From positions 248,001 through 312,000 of the forward strand of contig NZ_JAHHZQ010000004.1 in the NCBI RefSeq assembly GCF_022606355.1: a DNA stretch of 64,000 nt. Direction: 5' to 3'. The notes under the pieces are model-generated. The model saw only the letters and a program-made list of their open reading frames with translations, was not told the DNA's origin and searched no databases. This document shows positions 35,372-45,784 of the stretch, one piece after another. A program made the translations under genes and the position numbers. Origin of the DNA: Leifsonia shinshuensis (GTDB taxonomy: Bacteria > Actinomycetota > Actinomycetes > Actinomycetales > Microbacteriaceae). Within the stretch, counting starts at the first letter, position 1. Every line of letters starts with the position of its first letter.

Positions 35372-35377
35372 TAAGGT
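35372..35377 (+). promoter_or_regulatory. -10 hexamer TAAGGT before tyrA
   Basis: TAAGGT ends exactly 6 bases before the GTG at 35384, in the 38-bp gap after rluB. Suggests an internal promoter for tyrA-cmk-der. Confidence 0.45.
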
Positions 35378-35383
35378 GGATTC

Positions 35384-36472
35384 GTGAATGAATCCGCCTC
35401 CCGCCTGGCCGGTCCGGTCCGCGTCGTCGGGGCCGGGCTCCTCGGGGCGTCCGTCGGGCTCGGGCTGCGTGCCCGCGGCATCGACGTGCTGCTCGCCGAC
35501 GCCTCGCCCGCCCACCTGCGGCTGGCGGCCGACTACGGCGCGGGACGACCGGACGACGGGGGAGCGGAGCCGGCTCTGATCGTGGTCGCCGTGCCGCCTG
35601 ACCTGGTGTCGCGCGTCGTCGCGGACGAGCTCGCCGCCCATCCCGCCGCCGTGGTCACCGACGTCGCCAGCGTCAAGGGTGCGCCCCTCGCGGAACTCCA
35701 GGAGACCGGCCTCGACCTCTCCCGGTACGTGGGATCGCACCCGCTCGCCGGCCGGGAGCGCGGAGGCCCCAGCGCCGCGCGCGCCGACCTGTTCATCGGG
35801 CGCCCGTGGGTGGTCTCCGCGCGGCCGGAGAACCCGCGATCCGCCGTCAACCTCGTGGAGGCGCTCATCCTCGACCTCGGCGCGACGCCGATCGAGATGG
35901 CCGCGGCCGACCACGACGCCGCTGTCGCCCTCGTCTCGCACGCCCCGCAGATCGTCTCGTCGCTGATGGCCAAACGGCTCGCCGACTCCACCGACGCCGC
36001 GCTGGGTCTCGCCGGCCAGGGCGTGCGCGACGTGACCCGCATCGCTGCGAGCGAGCCGGAGCTGTGGGTGCAGATCCTCGGCGCCAACGCGCCGGCGATC
36101 GTGCAGATCCTCCGCGCCTACCGCGACGACCTCGATCACCTGCTCACGGCCCTCGACGACGTCGACGCCGCCGGTTCGCGCCGCGCCATCGCGGAGGAGA
36201 TCGCCGGCGGCAACGTGGGTGTCGGGCGGCTCCCGGGCAAGCACGGACAGGACAAGCGATTCCGGAGCCTGATCGTCATGGTCGACGACCGGCCGGGTGA
36301 GCTGGCACGACTGCTCGCCGAGCTCGGCGAGCTCGACGTGAACCTGGAGGACCTCCGCCTGGAGCACTCCCCTGGCGCCCCGTTCGGCCTGGCCGAGATC
36401 GCCGTGCTCCCCGAGGTGTGGCAGCGCACCGTGACCGATCTGACCGACCGCGGCTGGAGGCTCGCAGGATGA
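35384..36472 (+). CDS. tyrA: Prephenate dehydrogenase with ACT domain
   Basis: 362 residues. NAD(P)-binding start ([20 protein letters not shown], about 13-32), then [15 protein letters not shown] and [12 protein letters not shown] (conserved His-Pro of TyrA), followed by the helical domain. The C terminus (about 300-362, [20 protein letters not shown]) is an ACT domain, which in this family usually senses tyrosine. It makes 4-hydroxyphenylpyruvate (or arogenate product) for tyrosine. GTG start; the end overlaps cmk (ATGA). Confidence 0.94.
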   Translation: MNESASRLAGPVRVVGAGLLGASVGLGLRARGIDVLLADASPAHLRLAADYGAGRPDDGGAEPALIVVAVPPDLVSRVVADELAAHPAAVVTDVASVKGAPLAELQETGLDLSRYVGSHPLAGRERGGPSAARADLFIGRPWVVSARPENPRSAVNLVEALILDLGATPIEMAAADHDAAVALVSHAPQIVSSLMAKRLADSTDAALGLAGQGVRDVTRIAASEPELWVQILGANAPAIVQILRAYRDDLDHLLTALDDVDAAGSRRAIAEEIAGGNVGVGRLPGKHGQDKRFRSLIVMVDDRPGELARLLAELGELDVNLEDLRLEHSPGAPFGLAEIAVLPEVWQRTVTDLTDRGWRLAG

Positions 36473-37161
36473 CCGACCCGCAGTACAGAGCCGACGCCCC
36501 CGTCGTCGTCGCCGTCGACGGCCCTGCCGGCAGCGGCAAGTCGTCGGTCTCCAAGGCGACGGCCCGCCGGCTCGGCTGGGCGTACCTCGACACCGGGGCC
36601 GCCTACCGTGCACTCAGCTGGTATGTCGTGCAGCGCAGGCTCGACCCGACCGACGCGGCGACCGTGATCGACGCGCTGCCCGACTTCGACTACCGCATCG
36701 GCACCGACCCCGACACCTATCACGTGTTCGTCGGCGACCACGATGTGACCGACGCCATCCGCGAGCCGGAGGTCACCGCCGTCGTCAGTGCGATCGCACG
36801 GGTTCCGGAGGTGCGCTCCTTCCTCACCGGCCTGTTCCGGTCGATCGTCGCACGCACCGACGAGCCGGGAATCGTGGTGGAGGGCCGCGACATCACCACC
36901 GTCGTCTGCCCCGATGCGCCCGTGCGCATCCTGCTCACCGCCGACGAGCAGGTTAGAATGGCCAGGCGTTCCGCCGAGCTGACCGGCCATTCCGCCGCTC
37001 ACGTGGGGGAGGCGCTACGCAGACGTGACGCGGCCGACTCCCGGGTCGTGGACTTCATGAACGCCGCAGACGGCGTGACCACCGTCGACTCCACCGACCT
37101 CGACTTCGACCAGACCGTCGACGCGGTCATCGCGGTCGTACAGAAAGAGACCCATGTCTGA
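36469..37161 (+). CDS. cmk: Cytidylate kinase
   Basis: 230 residues. [20 protein letters not shown] is the P-loop (about 12-31), then [16 protein letters not shown], the [20 protein letters not shown] region and a lid with RRSAELTG. It phosphorylates CMP and dCMP. ATG overlaps the tyrA stop. The end overlaps der by 8 bp, a fixed neighbour pair in Actinobacteria. Confidence 0.96.
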   Translation: MTDPQYRADAPVVVAVDGPAGSGKSSVSKATARRLGWAYLDTGAAYRALSWYVVQRRLDPTDAATVIDALPDFDYRIGTDPDTYHVFVGDHDVTDAIREPEVTAVVSAIARVPEVRSFLTGLFRSIVARTDEPGIVVEGRDITTVVCPDAPVRILLTADEQVRMARRSAELTGHSAAHVGEALRRRDAADSRVVDFMNAADGVTTVDSTDLDFDQTVDAVIAVVQKETHV

Positions 37162-38659
37162 CATCGAGAACGAGCCCGTAGGCGCCGACGACCTCGTCGA
37201 GCGCCTCGCCGGGTTGGACGACAATCTGGCCGTGCAACGCGCCGCCGCACTCCGCAGCGGCCTGGAGGAGTACGAGCTCGACGACGCCGACCTCGACCTC
37301 CTCGGCACCGCCACCGAGAACCCCGACGAGATCACCTACCTGCCCGCCCTCCCGGTGCTGGCCATCGTCGGCCGCCCCAACGTGGGCAAGTCGGCGCTGG
37401 TCAACCGCATCCTGGGCCGCCGCGAGGCCGTGGTGGAGGACACCCCCGGCGTCACGCGCGACCGGGTGTCGTACCAGGCCGAGTGGAACGGGCGCCGGTT
37501 CACGGTCGTCGACACCGGCGGGTGGGAGCCCGACGCCCGCGGCATCGACGCCTCTGTCGCCGCGCAGGCGGAGGTAGCGATCGACCTGGCCGACGCCGTG
37601 ATGTTCGTCGTCGACGCCACGGTGGGGGCGACCTCCACCGACGAGCACGTCGTGCGCCTGCTGCGCAAGACGAACAAGCCGGTGTTCCTCGCCGCCAACA
37701 AGGTGGACGACGCACGCCAGGAGCCCTCCGCGACCGAGCTGTGGTCGCTGGGCCTCGGCGAGCCGTGGCCGGTCTCCGCGCTCCACGGCCGGGGCGTCGC
37801 CGACCTCCTCGACCAGATCCTGAAGGCGCTGCCGGAGGTCTCGGCCGTCGCCAAGCGGGAGGTCGGCGGCCCGCGTCGCGTCGCGATCGTCGGCCGGCCG
37901 AACGTGGGCAAGTCGTCGCTGCTCAACAAGGCGGCGGGGGAGGAGCGCGTCGTCGTCAACGAGCTCGCCGGCACCACCCGCGATCCCGTGGACGAGCAGG
38001 TCGAGCTCGGCGGCAAGGTGTGGCGCTTCGTCGACACCGCCGGCATCCGCCGCCGCGTCCACCTGCAGCAGGGCGCCGACTTCTACGCGTCGCTGCGCAC
38101 CTCCACCGCGCTCGAGAAGGCGGAGGTCGCGGTCGTCGTGCTCGACGTCTCCCAGCCGATCAGCGAGCAGGACGTGCGCATCATCGACCTGGTGCTGGAG
38201 TCGGGCCGCGCGCTCGTGCTGGCGTTCAACAAGTGGGACCTCCTCGACGACGAACGCCGCCGGTACCTCGAGCGCGAGATCGAGCAGGATCTGGCCCACG
38301 TGTCGTGGGCGCCGCGCGTCAACATCTCGGCCCGCACCGGGCGCCACCTCGAGAAGCTGGTTCCGGCACTGGAACTCGCGCTCGAGTCGTGGGACACCCG
38401 CATCCCGACCGGCAAGTTCAACGCGTTCCTGGCCGAGCTCACGGCGGCGCATCCGCACCCGGTCCGCGGTGGCAAGCAGCCGCGCATCCTGTTCGGCACC
38501 CAGGCGTCGAGCCGGCCGCCGACATTCGTGACGTTCACCACGGGTTTCCTCGACCCCGGCTACCGGCGGTACATCATCCGTCGGCTGCGCGAGGTGTACG
38601 GCTTCGAGGGCTCTCCGATCGTGCTGAACATGCGGGTCCGCGAGAAGCGCAAGCGTTAA
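37154..38659 (+). CDS. der: GTPase Der (EngA), 50S assembly
   Basis: 501 residues with two G domains. GD1 begins [20 protein letters not shown] (about residue 69) with [10 protein letters not shown]2 begins [20 protein letters not shown] (about 238) with DTAGIRRR and NKWDLL. The C-terminal KH-like domain ends with [16 protein letters not shown]. An acidic extension of about 65 residues precedes GD1, common in Actinobacteria, where Der follows Cmk. ATG overlaps cmk. Last gene of the run. Confidence 0.96.
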   Translation: MSDIENEPVGADDLVERLAGLDDNLAVQRAAALRSGLEEYELDDADLDLLGTATENPDEITYLPALPVLAIVGRPNVGKSALVNRILGRREAVVEDTPGVTRDRVSYQAEWNGRRFTVVDTGGWEPDARGIDASVAAQAEVAIDLADAVMFVVDATVGATSTDEHVVRLLRKTNKPVFLAANKVDDARQEPSATELWSLGLGEPWPVSALHGRGVADLLDQILKALPEVSAVAKREVGGPRRVAIVGRPNVGKSSLLNKAAGEERVVVNELAGTTRDPVDEQVELGGKVWRFVDTAGIRRRVHLQQGADFYASLRTSTALEKAEVAVVVLDVSQPISEQDVRIIDLVLESGRALVLAFNKWDLLDDERRRYLEREIEQDLAHVSWAPRVNISARTGRHLEKLVPALELALESWDTRIPTGKFNAFLAELTAAHPHPVRGGKQPRILFGTQASSRPPTFVTFTTGFLDPGYRRYIIRRLREVYGFEGSPIVLNMRVREKRKR

Positions 38660-38764
38660 CCGCGCGTCGGCTCCGGTCGGCTCGTCAAGCGGACGCGCCG
38701 GCCGGAGACGTGAACGTTCGGTGACGTGTCACCCCCAGTGAGGGGGCGACCACATTGGGGGTAT

Positions 38765-38792
38765 TTGTACCCCGGACTGTCCTCACTATTGT
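38765..38792 (+). promoter_or_regulatory. Candidate promoter of the GT2-GH18 pair
   Basis: -35 TTGTAC (38765-38770), 16-bp spacer, -10 TATTGT (38787-38792), leaving about 68 bases of leader. Just upstream are small palindromes: GTGAC-GT-GTCAC, CCCCC-AGTGA-GGGGG and GGGGTA-TTTG-TACCCC (the last overlaps the -35). Together they could bind a regulator. Confidence 0.4.
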
Positions 38793-38866
38793 GGACAACC
38801 GACGGAGCTACCCGACCGCGTTACCCGAAGGCGCGGGCTCTGTCCATTGAGGACGCATACCCGACC

Positions 38867-41194
38867 ATGAGTTCTACAAGTTCATACACGCCTGCCCGGA
38901 AACGGCAGTGGGGCTCCGAGCGCCGCACCGAACCGCTTCCGACAGTCCACCCGAAGCCCTCCGATCGCAAGATCACCTGGAGCCGTGTCGCCATCGTCGC
39001 GACCATCGTCTTCTGGGCCATCTATGTCGTGACGACGATCATCCGCCAGTTCCTGGTGCTCGGCACGCAGGACTTCCGGTTCACGATGGAGGCCATCGGC
39101 TACACCGTCGTCGTCACCTTCCTCACCTTCTCCGCGCTGATGTACCTGGTGGCCCGGCAGGGCGCGCTGCAGCGCTTCCAGAAGCACGTCCGTGTCCCGC
39201 GGGCCGAGCTCGACCGGCACTTCGCGCAGAACCAGCCCTCCATCACGGTGCTCGTGCCCTCCTACGCGGAGGAGCCGGAGGTCGTGCGGATGACGCTGCT
39301 CTCCGCCGCGCTGCAGGAGTTCCCCTCCATGCGGGTCGTGCTGCTGGTCGACGACAACCCGAACCCGACCGACCCCGCCGTCGCAGAGAAGCTGAACGCC
39401 ACCCGCGACCTGGCCGACAGCATCACCGGTCAGCTCGCCGAGCCCCGGTTCCGCTTCACCGACGCCCTGCTGCAGCACGAGCTCGGTGACGAGCGCGCCT
39501 TCGTCTCCGACGAGGCCGCCCTCGAGCTGGCCGAGCACTACCGCTGGGCCGCCGAGTGGCTGTACGCCCAGGCGGACGCGCACGGCATCGACGACCACGT
39601 CGACGTCTTCTTCGCCGACCAGGTGCTCCGCGCCCTCGGCGACGAGCTGGCGCTGACCGCGGAGGCCGTGAAGGCGGCCGTCGCGGAGGGCGCAGAGCTC
39701 TCCTCGGAGCGGGTCGCCCAGCTCTACCGCCGCCTGGCGTGGACCTTCGACGCCGAGCTGATGGTCTTCGAGCGCAAGAAGTGGGCCTCCCTGTCGCACG
39801 AGGCCAACAAGGCGATGAACCTGAACGCCTTCATCGGCCTGATGGGCGGCACCTACCGCGTCGAGCAGACGCCGGACGGCCCCGTCCTGAACCCGGTGCC
39901 CGCCGGCTCCCGCAAGCCCGGCGACATCGAGATCCCGGACAGCGACTTCCTGCTGACCCTGGACGCCGACTCCATCCTGCTGCGTGAGTACTGCCTGCGG
40001 CTGACCTACTTCCTGCAGCAGCCGGACAACGCCCGCGTCGCGGTCACCCAGACGCCGTACTCCTCGTTCCGTGGCGCAGGCACCCGCATCGAGCGCCTCG
40101 CCGGCGCGACGACCGACATCCAGCACATCCTCCACCAGGGCAAGAGCTACTACGGTGCGACCTTCTGGGTGGGTGCCAACGCCGTCATCCGCAAGCGCGC
40201 GCTGGAGGACATCGTCGAGACCGAGTGGGTCGGCGGCTTCGAGGTGCGCCGGTACATCCAGGACCGCACCGTCATCGAGGACACCGAGTCGAGCATCGAC
40301 CTCGGCACCCACGGCTGGTCGCTCGTCAACTACCCGGAGCGCCTCAGCTACTCGGCCACCCCGCCGGACTTCGGCTCCCTGATCGTCCAGCGTCGACGCT
40401 GGGCGAACGGCGGCCTGCTCATCCTCCCGAAGCTGTGGAAGCAGGTTCGGGAGCGCAAGCGCCGCGGCGAGAACGTGTCGCGCATCGAGCTGCTGCTGCG
40501 CGTGAACTACATGGCCTCCATCTGCTGGGCGAGCTTCGGGCTGGTCTTCCTGCTGGCGTACCCGTACGACGGCCGGCTGCTGAGCCCGGTGGTGCTCCTG
40601 GCCGCGCTGCCGTACTTCATCAGCCAGGCCAGCGACCTCCGCTACGCCGGCTACAAGGCGACCGACATCTTCCGGATCTACGGTTTCAACCTGATCCTGC
40701 TGCCGGTGAACCTGGCCGGTGTGCTCAAGTCGATCCAGCAGTCGCTGACCGGCAAGAAGATCCCGTTCGCCCGGACGCCGAAGGTCAAGAACCGCACGGC
40801 CTCGCCGCTCCTGTACGTGATCGCGCCGCTGGCGATCATCGCGTTCTCTCTGTTCACGCTCTGGCGGGACTGGAATGCGCACAACTGGGGCAACGCCGCG
40901 TTCGCCGCGTTCAACGCCACCCTGGCGATCTGGTCGCTGGTCGCCTACATCGGCATCTGGAACTCGATCGTCGACATCTGGCTCGGCCTGACCAAGCCGC
41001 TCTACGTGGACAAGAAGCGCAAGACCTCGGCCCCGGCCGCCGCCCCGGCAACCGAGTCGATCGACTGGCGCTCTGTGCTCTACCACGGTCACGCCGGCGG
41101 CGAGGTGCCGCACCTGGAGCGCACCGCTCTGCGGGATGACGCTGTCGCGGCCTCGGCCGCGGCCGTCTCCGACGACCAGAGGCAGGCCGCCTGA
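38867..41194 (+). CDS. Membrane glycosyltransferase family 2 (processive type)
   Basis: 775 residues. Two N-terminal transmembrane helices (about 38-60 and 75-97), a cytosolic GT2 domain and about five C-terminal helices (from about 560). All catalytic marks of cellulose/chitin/hyaluronan-type synthases are present: ITVLVPSYAEEPEVV, LLVDDNPNP, LTLDADS, IEDTESSIDL and QRRRWANGG (QxxRW). A helical insertion of about 170 residues separates the DD and DAD motifs. ATG 38867 is chosen because upstream in-frame sequence is promoter; GAGGA lies 13 bases before it. Coupled to a GH18 gene (TGATG). The polymer is unknown, probably a beta-linked extracellular glycan. Confidence 0.88.
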   Translation: MSSTSSYTPARKRQWGSERRTEPLPTVHPKPSDRKITWSRVAIVATIVFWAIYVVTTIIRQFLVLGTQDFRFTMEAIGYTVVVTFLTFSALMYLVARQGALQRFQKHVRVPRAELDRHFAQNQPSITVLVPSYAEEPEVVRMTLLSAALQEFPSMRVVLLVDDNPNPTDPAVAEKLNATRDLADSITGQLAEPRFRFTDALLQHELGDERAFVSDEAALELAEHYRWAAEWLYAQADAHGIDDHVDVFFADQVLRALGDELALTAEAVKAAVAEGAELSSERVAQLYRRLAWTFDAELMVFERKKWASLSHEANKAMNLNAFIGLMGGTYRVEQTPDGPVLNPVPAGSRKPGDIEIPDSDFLLTLDADSILLREYCLRLTYFLQQPDNARVAVTQTPYSSFRGAGTRIERLAGATTDIQHILHQGKSYYGATFWVGANAVIRKRALEDIVETEWVGGFEVRRYIQDRTVIEDTESSIDLGTHGWSLVNYPERLSYSATPPDFGSLIVQRRRWANGGLLILPKLWKQVRERKRRGENVSRIELLLRVNYMASICWASFGLVFLLAYPYDGRLLSPVVLLAALPYFISQASDLRYAGYKATDIFRIYGFNLILLPVNLAGVLKSIQQSLTGKKIPFARTPKVKNRTASPLLYVIAPLAIIAFSLFTLWRDWNAHNWGNAAFAAFNATLAIWSLVAYIGIWNSIVDIWLGLTKPLYVDKKRKTSAPAAAPATESIDWRSVLYHGHAGGEVPHLERTALRDDAVAASAAAVSDDQRQAA

Positions 41195-42834
41195 TGGCCC
41201 GCTCCGACAAGAAAGCCGCCAGGAAGGCTGCCGCCGCGGACGCTGCCGCGACGCAGACCGACCGGCTGCAGGCTCCCGAGTCGGACTCCGGCCGCCGCCT
41301 CTCGCCGTGGCGGGTGATCGGCGCAGCCCTGGTCGCGGTCGTCGTGGTCTCGGGTGGTGTCGTCGGCTTCCAGTGGTGGAGCGCCCGTGCCTCCGTCGAC
41401 GTGAAGCCGTGGTTCGCCTCGTTCGTGGATGTGACGGCGACCCCGAAGTACGCGTTCGAAAACCTGGGCTCGACCTCCACCAAGGACGCCGTGCTGTCGT
41501 TCATCGTCTCCAGCCCGTCGAACGCGTGCACGCCCTCGTGGGGTGGTGCCTACACGATGGACCAGGCACGCGGCTCGCTCGACCTGGACCGCCGCATCGC
41601 CCGCCTGCAGCAGCAGGGCGGCGACGTCGCGGTGTCGTTCGGGGGCCTGGCGAACGACGAGCTCGCCCTCGGCTGCACCGACGCGTCGGCGCTGAAGGCG
41701 GCGTACTCGTCGGTCGTCGAGCGCTACAAGGTCGGCACCATCGACCTCGACCTGGAGGGCGGCGGCCTGGTGAACTCGGACGCCGCCACCCGCAGGGCCA
41801 CGGTCATCGCGCAGTTGCAGCAGGAGCGTCGCGCTGCGGGCAAGAGCCTCGCCGTCTGGTTGACCCTGCCGGTGTCGCCGACCGGCATGACCACGGACGG
41901 CACCAACGCCATCGCGGCGATGCTGAAGGCCAAGGTGGATCTCGCCGGCGTGAACCTGATGACCATGGACTACGGCAACTCCAAGGACGCCGAGAAGTCG
42001 ATGGCCGCCACCTCCGAGGCGGCGCTGACGGCCGCGCAACGGCAGCTGGGCGTGCTCTACAACCGGGCAGGCATCCACCAGTCCGACCCGAGCCTGTGGG
42101 CGAAGATCGGCGCAACCCCGATGATCGGCCAGAACGACGACCAGGGCCAGATCTTCGGCCTCGCCGACGCGAAGGCCCTCAACGCCTGGGCCGTGTCCAC
42201 GGGCCTCGGCCGCATGTCGATGTGGTCGGCGAACCGCGACAAGACCTGCGGCTCGAACTATGTCGACCTCACCGTCGTCTCGGACGCCTGCAGCGGCGTC
42301 ATCCAGGGCAAGCAGACCTTCGCAGGCCTGCTGTCGAAGGGTTTCGACGGCCGCATCGCACTGGGGGAGGGCGCCGTGACGACCGCGGAGCCGACCTCCG
42401 CCGCCGCCAGTGACGACCCCGCGCACTCGCCGTACCCGATCTGGACCGCCACCAACTCGTACCTGAAGGGCACCAAGGTCACCTGGCACCACAACGTGTA
42501 CGAGGCCAAGTGGTGGACCAAGGGCGACGTGCCGGACAACCCCGTGCTCAACGCGTGGGAGACTCCGTGGGAGCTCGTCGGCCCCGTGCTGCCCGGCGAG
42601 ACCCCGATCCCGCAGCCGACCCTCCCGCCCGGAACCTACCCGAACTGGTCGGGCGAGACACCCTACGACAAGGGCACCCGCGTGCTCTTCGACGGCGTGC
42701 CGTTCGAGGCCAAGTGGTGGACGCAGGGCGACAGCCCTGAGGCGGCCAGCGCAAACCCCGACTCGTCCCCCTGGGCCCCGCTCACCCAGGACGAGATCGA
42801 CACCATTCTGGGCGGTGGTACCGCCCAGAAGTGA
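41194..42834 (+). CDS. Membrane-anchored GH18 hydrolase with two chitin-binding modules
   Basis: 546 residues. Lys/Ala-rich cytosolic start, signal anchor (about 41-62, VIGAALVAVVVVSGGVVGF), then a GH18-like barrel (about 70-390). The catalytic strand reads GTIDLDLEGGG, giving intact DxDxE; the MTMDYG strand is also typical. Two repeats at the C terminus (about 415-465 and 480-535) have the CBM5/12 pattern Y-x-KGT-x-V-x-(6)-YEAKWWT-x-GD-x-P. GH18 enzymes cut chitin or other GlcNAc polymers. Coupling to the GT2 gene suggests trimming or release of the polymer made next door. Confidence 0.85.
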   Translation: MARSDKKAARKAAAADAAATQTDRLQAPESDSGRRLSPWRVIGAALVAVVVVSGGVVGFQWWSARASVDVKPWFASFVDVTATPKYAFENLGSTSTKDAVLSFIVSSPSNACTPSWGGAYTMDQARGSLDLDRRIARLQQQGGDVAVSFGGLANDELALGCTDASALKAAYSSVVERYKVGTIDLDLEGGGLVNSDAATRRATVIAQLQQERRAAGKSLAVWLTLPVSPTGMTTDGTNAIAAMLKAKVDLAGVNLMTMDYGNSKDAEKSMAATSEAALTAAQRQLGVLYNRAGIHQSDPSLWAKIGATPMIGQNDDQGQIFGLADAKALNAWAVSTGLGRMSMWSANRDKTCGSNYVDLTVVSDACSGVIQGKQTFAGLLSKGFDGRIALGEGAVTTAEPTSAAASDDPAHSPYPIWTATNSYLKGTKVTWHHNVYEAKWWTKGDVPDNPVLNAWETPWELVGPVLPGETPIPQPTLPPGTYPNWSGETPYDKGTRVLFDGVPFEAKWWTQGDSPEAASANPDSSPWAPLTQDEIDTILGGGTAQK

Positions 42835-43070
42835 CTCGGTGGCGGGATGCAGCCTCCCCGCGCATCCCGTCACCGACCCACTCGGACCAACCGCTGCGGG
42901 GCGGGACGTCCGTGGTGCCCGCGTCTCACCGCTCGTCGGGAGGGGTGTGCGCGGCGCCGGTGTCGGCGGGGCCAACAGTGGCTTTCGGGTTGGTCACGAC
43001 CGGCCCCGCCGGCACGCTAAGATAGTCGAGTTGTCTCATTTGGCGCCCCCCGGCCTGGGTGGGACAGCAA

Positions 43071-43144
<74 letters not shown>

Positions 43145-43145
43145 C

Positions 43146-43213
43146 GTTCTGAAAAAGCCAGAGGGGCACGGGGTCGCTTTGCGACCTTCGTGCCCCTCTG
43201 GCTTTTTCAGAAC
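43146..43213. terminator. Long bidirectional terminator hairpin after tRNA-Pro
   Basis: Arms 43146-43170 and 43189-43213 are perfectly complementary over 25 bp, with an inner 6-bp stem GGTCGC-TTT-GCGACC (43172-43186). Each arm carries a run of five A or T (GCTTTTTC), so it can stop transcription from either side. It starts one base after the tRNA discriminator. Confidence 0.9.
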
Positions 43214-43293
43214 TCGCTGCTGTCTATTGGGGTCCCCGCGGCGCAGCCTGGCGACGGGCGTGGAGAAAGATGTGATCATCAGCGCCACGCCCC

Positions 43294-44628
43294 TCACGGA
43301 TGAACTGCAACCTTCAGCCCCAGCGACGGATACAAGGCGCTGAAAGCGATATTGAAGCCGCCGTAGATCGCACCCAGCACATGGCCTCCGTTCGGAACTT
43401 CGGCGAATTCGGTCTCGAAGCCGGCTTGTTGGAAGAGCTTCTGGGCCTGCTGACCGGACTGGACATAGAAGGGGTCGTTCGACCCGGCTGTGAAGATCGC
43501 CAGCCCGCTGTGGGCGTGGCCCGCAAGGTTGGTCGCCGGCTTCTGCGCGTCGTACGCCGCCTGATTCCCGGCGAAGACGGAGTCGAGCATGGCGGCGGGG
43601 TCCTCTGCTCCCGGGAAGAGTTCGCCGGAGATGTCGACCACGTTGCGGAAGTCGTCGGGGTACTTCGAAGCGAACAGCATTGCGCACGCGCCGCCGTTCG
43701 AGTAGCCCGCGATCGTCGTCGTGGATCCGGACGGATCGACATTCAAGTGTTGGCGCGCCCAGTCCAGGACATCGACCGTGATGTAGGTCTCGACCTCGCC
43801 GAAGTGGGCGGTATCCGTGCAGCCGGGGTCCTGCGTCGGGTCACCGAGCTGGTCGGCGACGACGACGATCGGGGCCAACCCGTGGTTCCGCGCCGCGAAC
43901 TGGTCCAACACGGAGCCGACGTATTGCGGGTCGGGGTTGCCCGGTTGTCCCATCATCAGGATCATCAGGGGCAGTCGTGGGGCGTTCGGCATCAGCGCGG
44001 CCGGCGGGAGGTAGAGTCCGGCGTCGCGCGCGTGGAATCCCGAGTGCCGGGCGGGGATCTTCACCGACGAGGTCTTTCCGTGCTTCGGCAGGCCACGCGG
44101 TGGCGTCCACGACTTCGCGATGTCCGTCACGGGCTTGGTCGTGACAGGGCGGACAAGGGCTGTCTGGTCCGCCGCGTTCGAGGTCGGAGTGACGCCGAAG
44201 AGCGAGCCGAGCGTGGGGTTGACTCCGAACGCGGCGCTGGACGCGAGTGTGCCGGTCACCAGGACGACGCCGACCGTCAGCGCAGCGAGAAGCGCCCTCC
44301 ACCAGCGCGCCCGATGAATGGACAGGGCGGCGATCGCGACCGAGCCGCCGAACCCAGCCGCGTAGGCGGCGATGGAGCGGGGGACCGGAATGCCGAACGG
44401 GTTCCACCCGACCGCGACGACCCAGAAGACGAGTGCCCCGATCGCCTCACCGATACACAGCGCGACGAGCACGCCGACAAGGCGCCGATGCGGGTCCTGA
44501 CGCTGACGCAAGCCGACCTGCGTGATCAGGACGCCTGTCAGGACCCCGGACAGCACGAGCAGCGCATACGGCAATGGGCCCGAGATGATACCGACCCCGG
44601 AGAAATGCTGAACCAGCCAAGAGAGCAC
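43294..44628 (-). CDS. Membrane-anchored esterase (alpha/beta hydrolase)
   Basis: 444 residues. Four hydrophobic segments fill residues about 12-135, then an extracytoplasmic alpha/beta-hydrolase domain of the putative esterase/antigen-85-like type (about 190-444). LMILMMGQPGNPDPQYVGSV is the oxyanion region, TIAGYSNGGACAML carries the nucleophilic Ser (GxSxG), FTAGSNDPFY supplies a likely acid, and EVPNGGHVL the His. The substrate may be a lipid or wall glycan ester (inference). GTG start at 44628. An 8-bp stem GGGCGTGG/CCACGCCC (43256-43292) follows its stop. Confidence 0.82.
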   Translation of the reverse strand: MLSWLVQHFSGVGIISGPLPYALLVLSGVLTGVLITQVGLRQRQDPHRRLVGVLVALCIGEAIGALVFWVVAVGWNPFGIPVPRSIAAYAAGFGGSVAIAALSIHRARWWRALLAALTVGVVLVTGTLASSAAFGVNPTLGSLFGVTPTSNAADQTALVRPVTTKPVTDIAKSWTPPRGLPKHGKTSSVKIPARHSGFHARDAGLYLPPAALMPNAPRLPLMILMMGQPGNPDPQYVGSVLDQFAARNHGLAPIVVVADQLGDPTQDPGCTDTAHFGEVETYITVDVLDWARQHLNVDPSGSTTTIAGYSNGGACAMLFASKYPDDFRNVVDISGELFPGAEDPAAMLDSVFAGNQAAYDAQKPATNLAGHAHSGLAIFTAGSNDPFYVQSGQQAQKLFQQAGFETEFAEVPNGGHVLGAIYGGFNIAFSALYPSLGLKVAVHP

Positions 44629-44697
44629 GGCTCATTATCAGGTACTCAGCCGAACCCGGTGTTCAGGATGCCCGGCAGAAGCTCGCGGCGGCGCTCG

Positions 44698-45717
44698 CTA
44701 CGCGGCAGACCGCTCTCCGTCCGGTCGACGGCGCAGGGCGGAGGTCACGATCGGCGGCGTGTTGTACTCCTGATCCATCCGCCCCACACCCGTGCCAGGC
44801 GGGACGATCGCGTCGATCCGGTCGAGGAGGTCGTCCGAGAGCTGCACCTCGGCGGCCGCGAGGAGGTCGTCGAGCTGGTCCATCGTGCGCGGTCCGATGA
44901 GGGCGGCGGTCACGCCGGGGTGCGCGATGACGAACGCGAGCGCGAGGTGCGTCAGCGACAGGCCGGCCTCCTCCGCGAGTGGGATGAACCGCTCGACGGC
45001 GTCGATGCGGCGTTCGTCGCGCAGGGCCGCGAACATCCGCGTACGGCGGAGGTCGCTCTCCTGGCCGCGGCGCACCCGGCCGGTGAGCATGCCGCTCGCG
45101 AGCGGGCTCCAGATGACGGTGCCCATGCCGTACTTCTGCGCCATCGGCAGCACTTCGCGCTCGACGGCGCGATCCAGGAGGGAGTAGTGCGGCTGCTCGA
45201 CGCGGAATCGCTCCAGGCCGCGCCGCTCGGCGGTCCACTGCGCCTCCACGATCTCGGACGCGGGCATGTCCGACGAGCCGATCGCGCGGACCTTGCCGCT
45301 GCGGACCAGGTCGGTGAGCGCCGAGAGCGTCTCTTCGATGTCGGTCGCCGGGTCGGGCCGGTGCATCTGGTAGAGGTCGAGGTGGTCGGTTCCGAGGCGG
45401 CGCAGCGAGTTCTCGACGGCCGTCATGATCCAGCGCCGCGAGCCGCCCTGGTGGTTGGGGTCGTCGCCGATCGGCCGCGCGAACTTCGACGCGAGGACGA
45501 TGTCGTCACGGCGACCCTTGATGGCGTGCCCGACCATCTCCTCGGAGTCGCCGTAGGCGTCGGCGGTGTCGACGAGGTTGATGCCGGCGTCGAGGGCGCG
45601 CGCCATCATCCGGTCCACTTCGGCCTGGTCGCTGTTGCCGAACGAGCTGAACATCATCGCCCCGAGGGCGAAAGGCGAGACCTGGATGCCGGTGCGGCCG
45701 AGCGGGCGGTACTTCAT
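44698..45717 (-). CDS. Aldo/keto reductase
   Basis: 339 residues, NADPH-dependent (alpha/beta)8 barrel. MKYRPLGRTGIQVSPFALGA start, NLVDTADAYGDSEEMVGHAI with catalytic Asp and Tyr, LASKFARP with catalytic Lys, and LDLYQMHRPD with the His. A C-terminal cofactor region (ALIGPRTMDQLDDLLAA) is present. Reduces aldehydes or ketones; substrate not predictable. Divergent from a TetR gene, whose operator lies in this gene's promoter spacer, so it is very probably the TetR target. Confidence 0.93.
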   Translation of the reverse strand: MKYRPLGRTGIQVSPFALGAMMFSSFGNSDQAEVDRMMARALDAGINLVDTADAYGDSEEMVGHAIKGRRDDIVLASKFARPIGDDPNHQGGSRRWIMTAVENSLRRLGTDHLDLYQMHRPDPATDIEETLSALTDLVRSGKVRAIGSSDMPASEIVEAQWTAERRGLERFRVEQPHYSLLDRAVEREVLPMAQKYGMGTVIWSPLASGMLTGRVRRGQESDLRRTRMFAALRDERRIDAVERFIPLAEEAGLSLTHLALAFVIAHPGVTAALIGPRTMDQLDDLLAAAEVQLSDDLLDRIDAIVPPGTGVGRMDQEYNTPPIVTSALRRRPDGERSAA

Positions 45718-45784
45718 GGTTCCTCCAGACTGTGTTCCGGCCTCCGGACGCGGTAGGCTCGAATAAGCGGAACACTCGTCCGCA

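Noticed and set aside
38726-38866. Upstream extension of the glycosyltransferase
   Set aside because: It covers the promoter and palindromes; sequence before ATG 38867 is not family-like.
38882-41113. 743-codon antisense frame across the glycosyltransferase gene
   Set aside because: Val/Arg/Asp-rich shadow of the real gene, with no motifs and no promoter.
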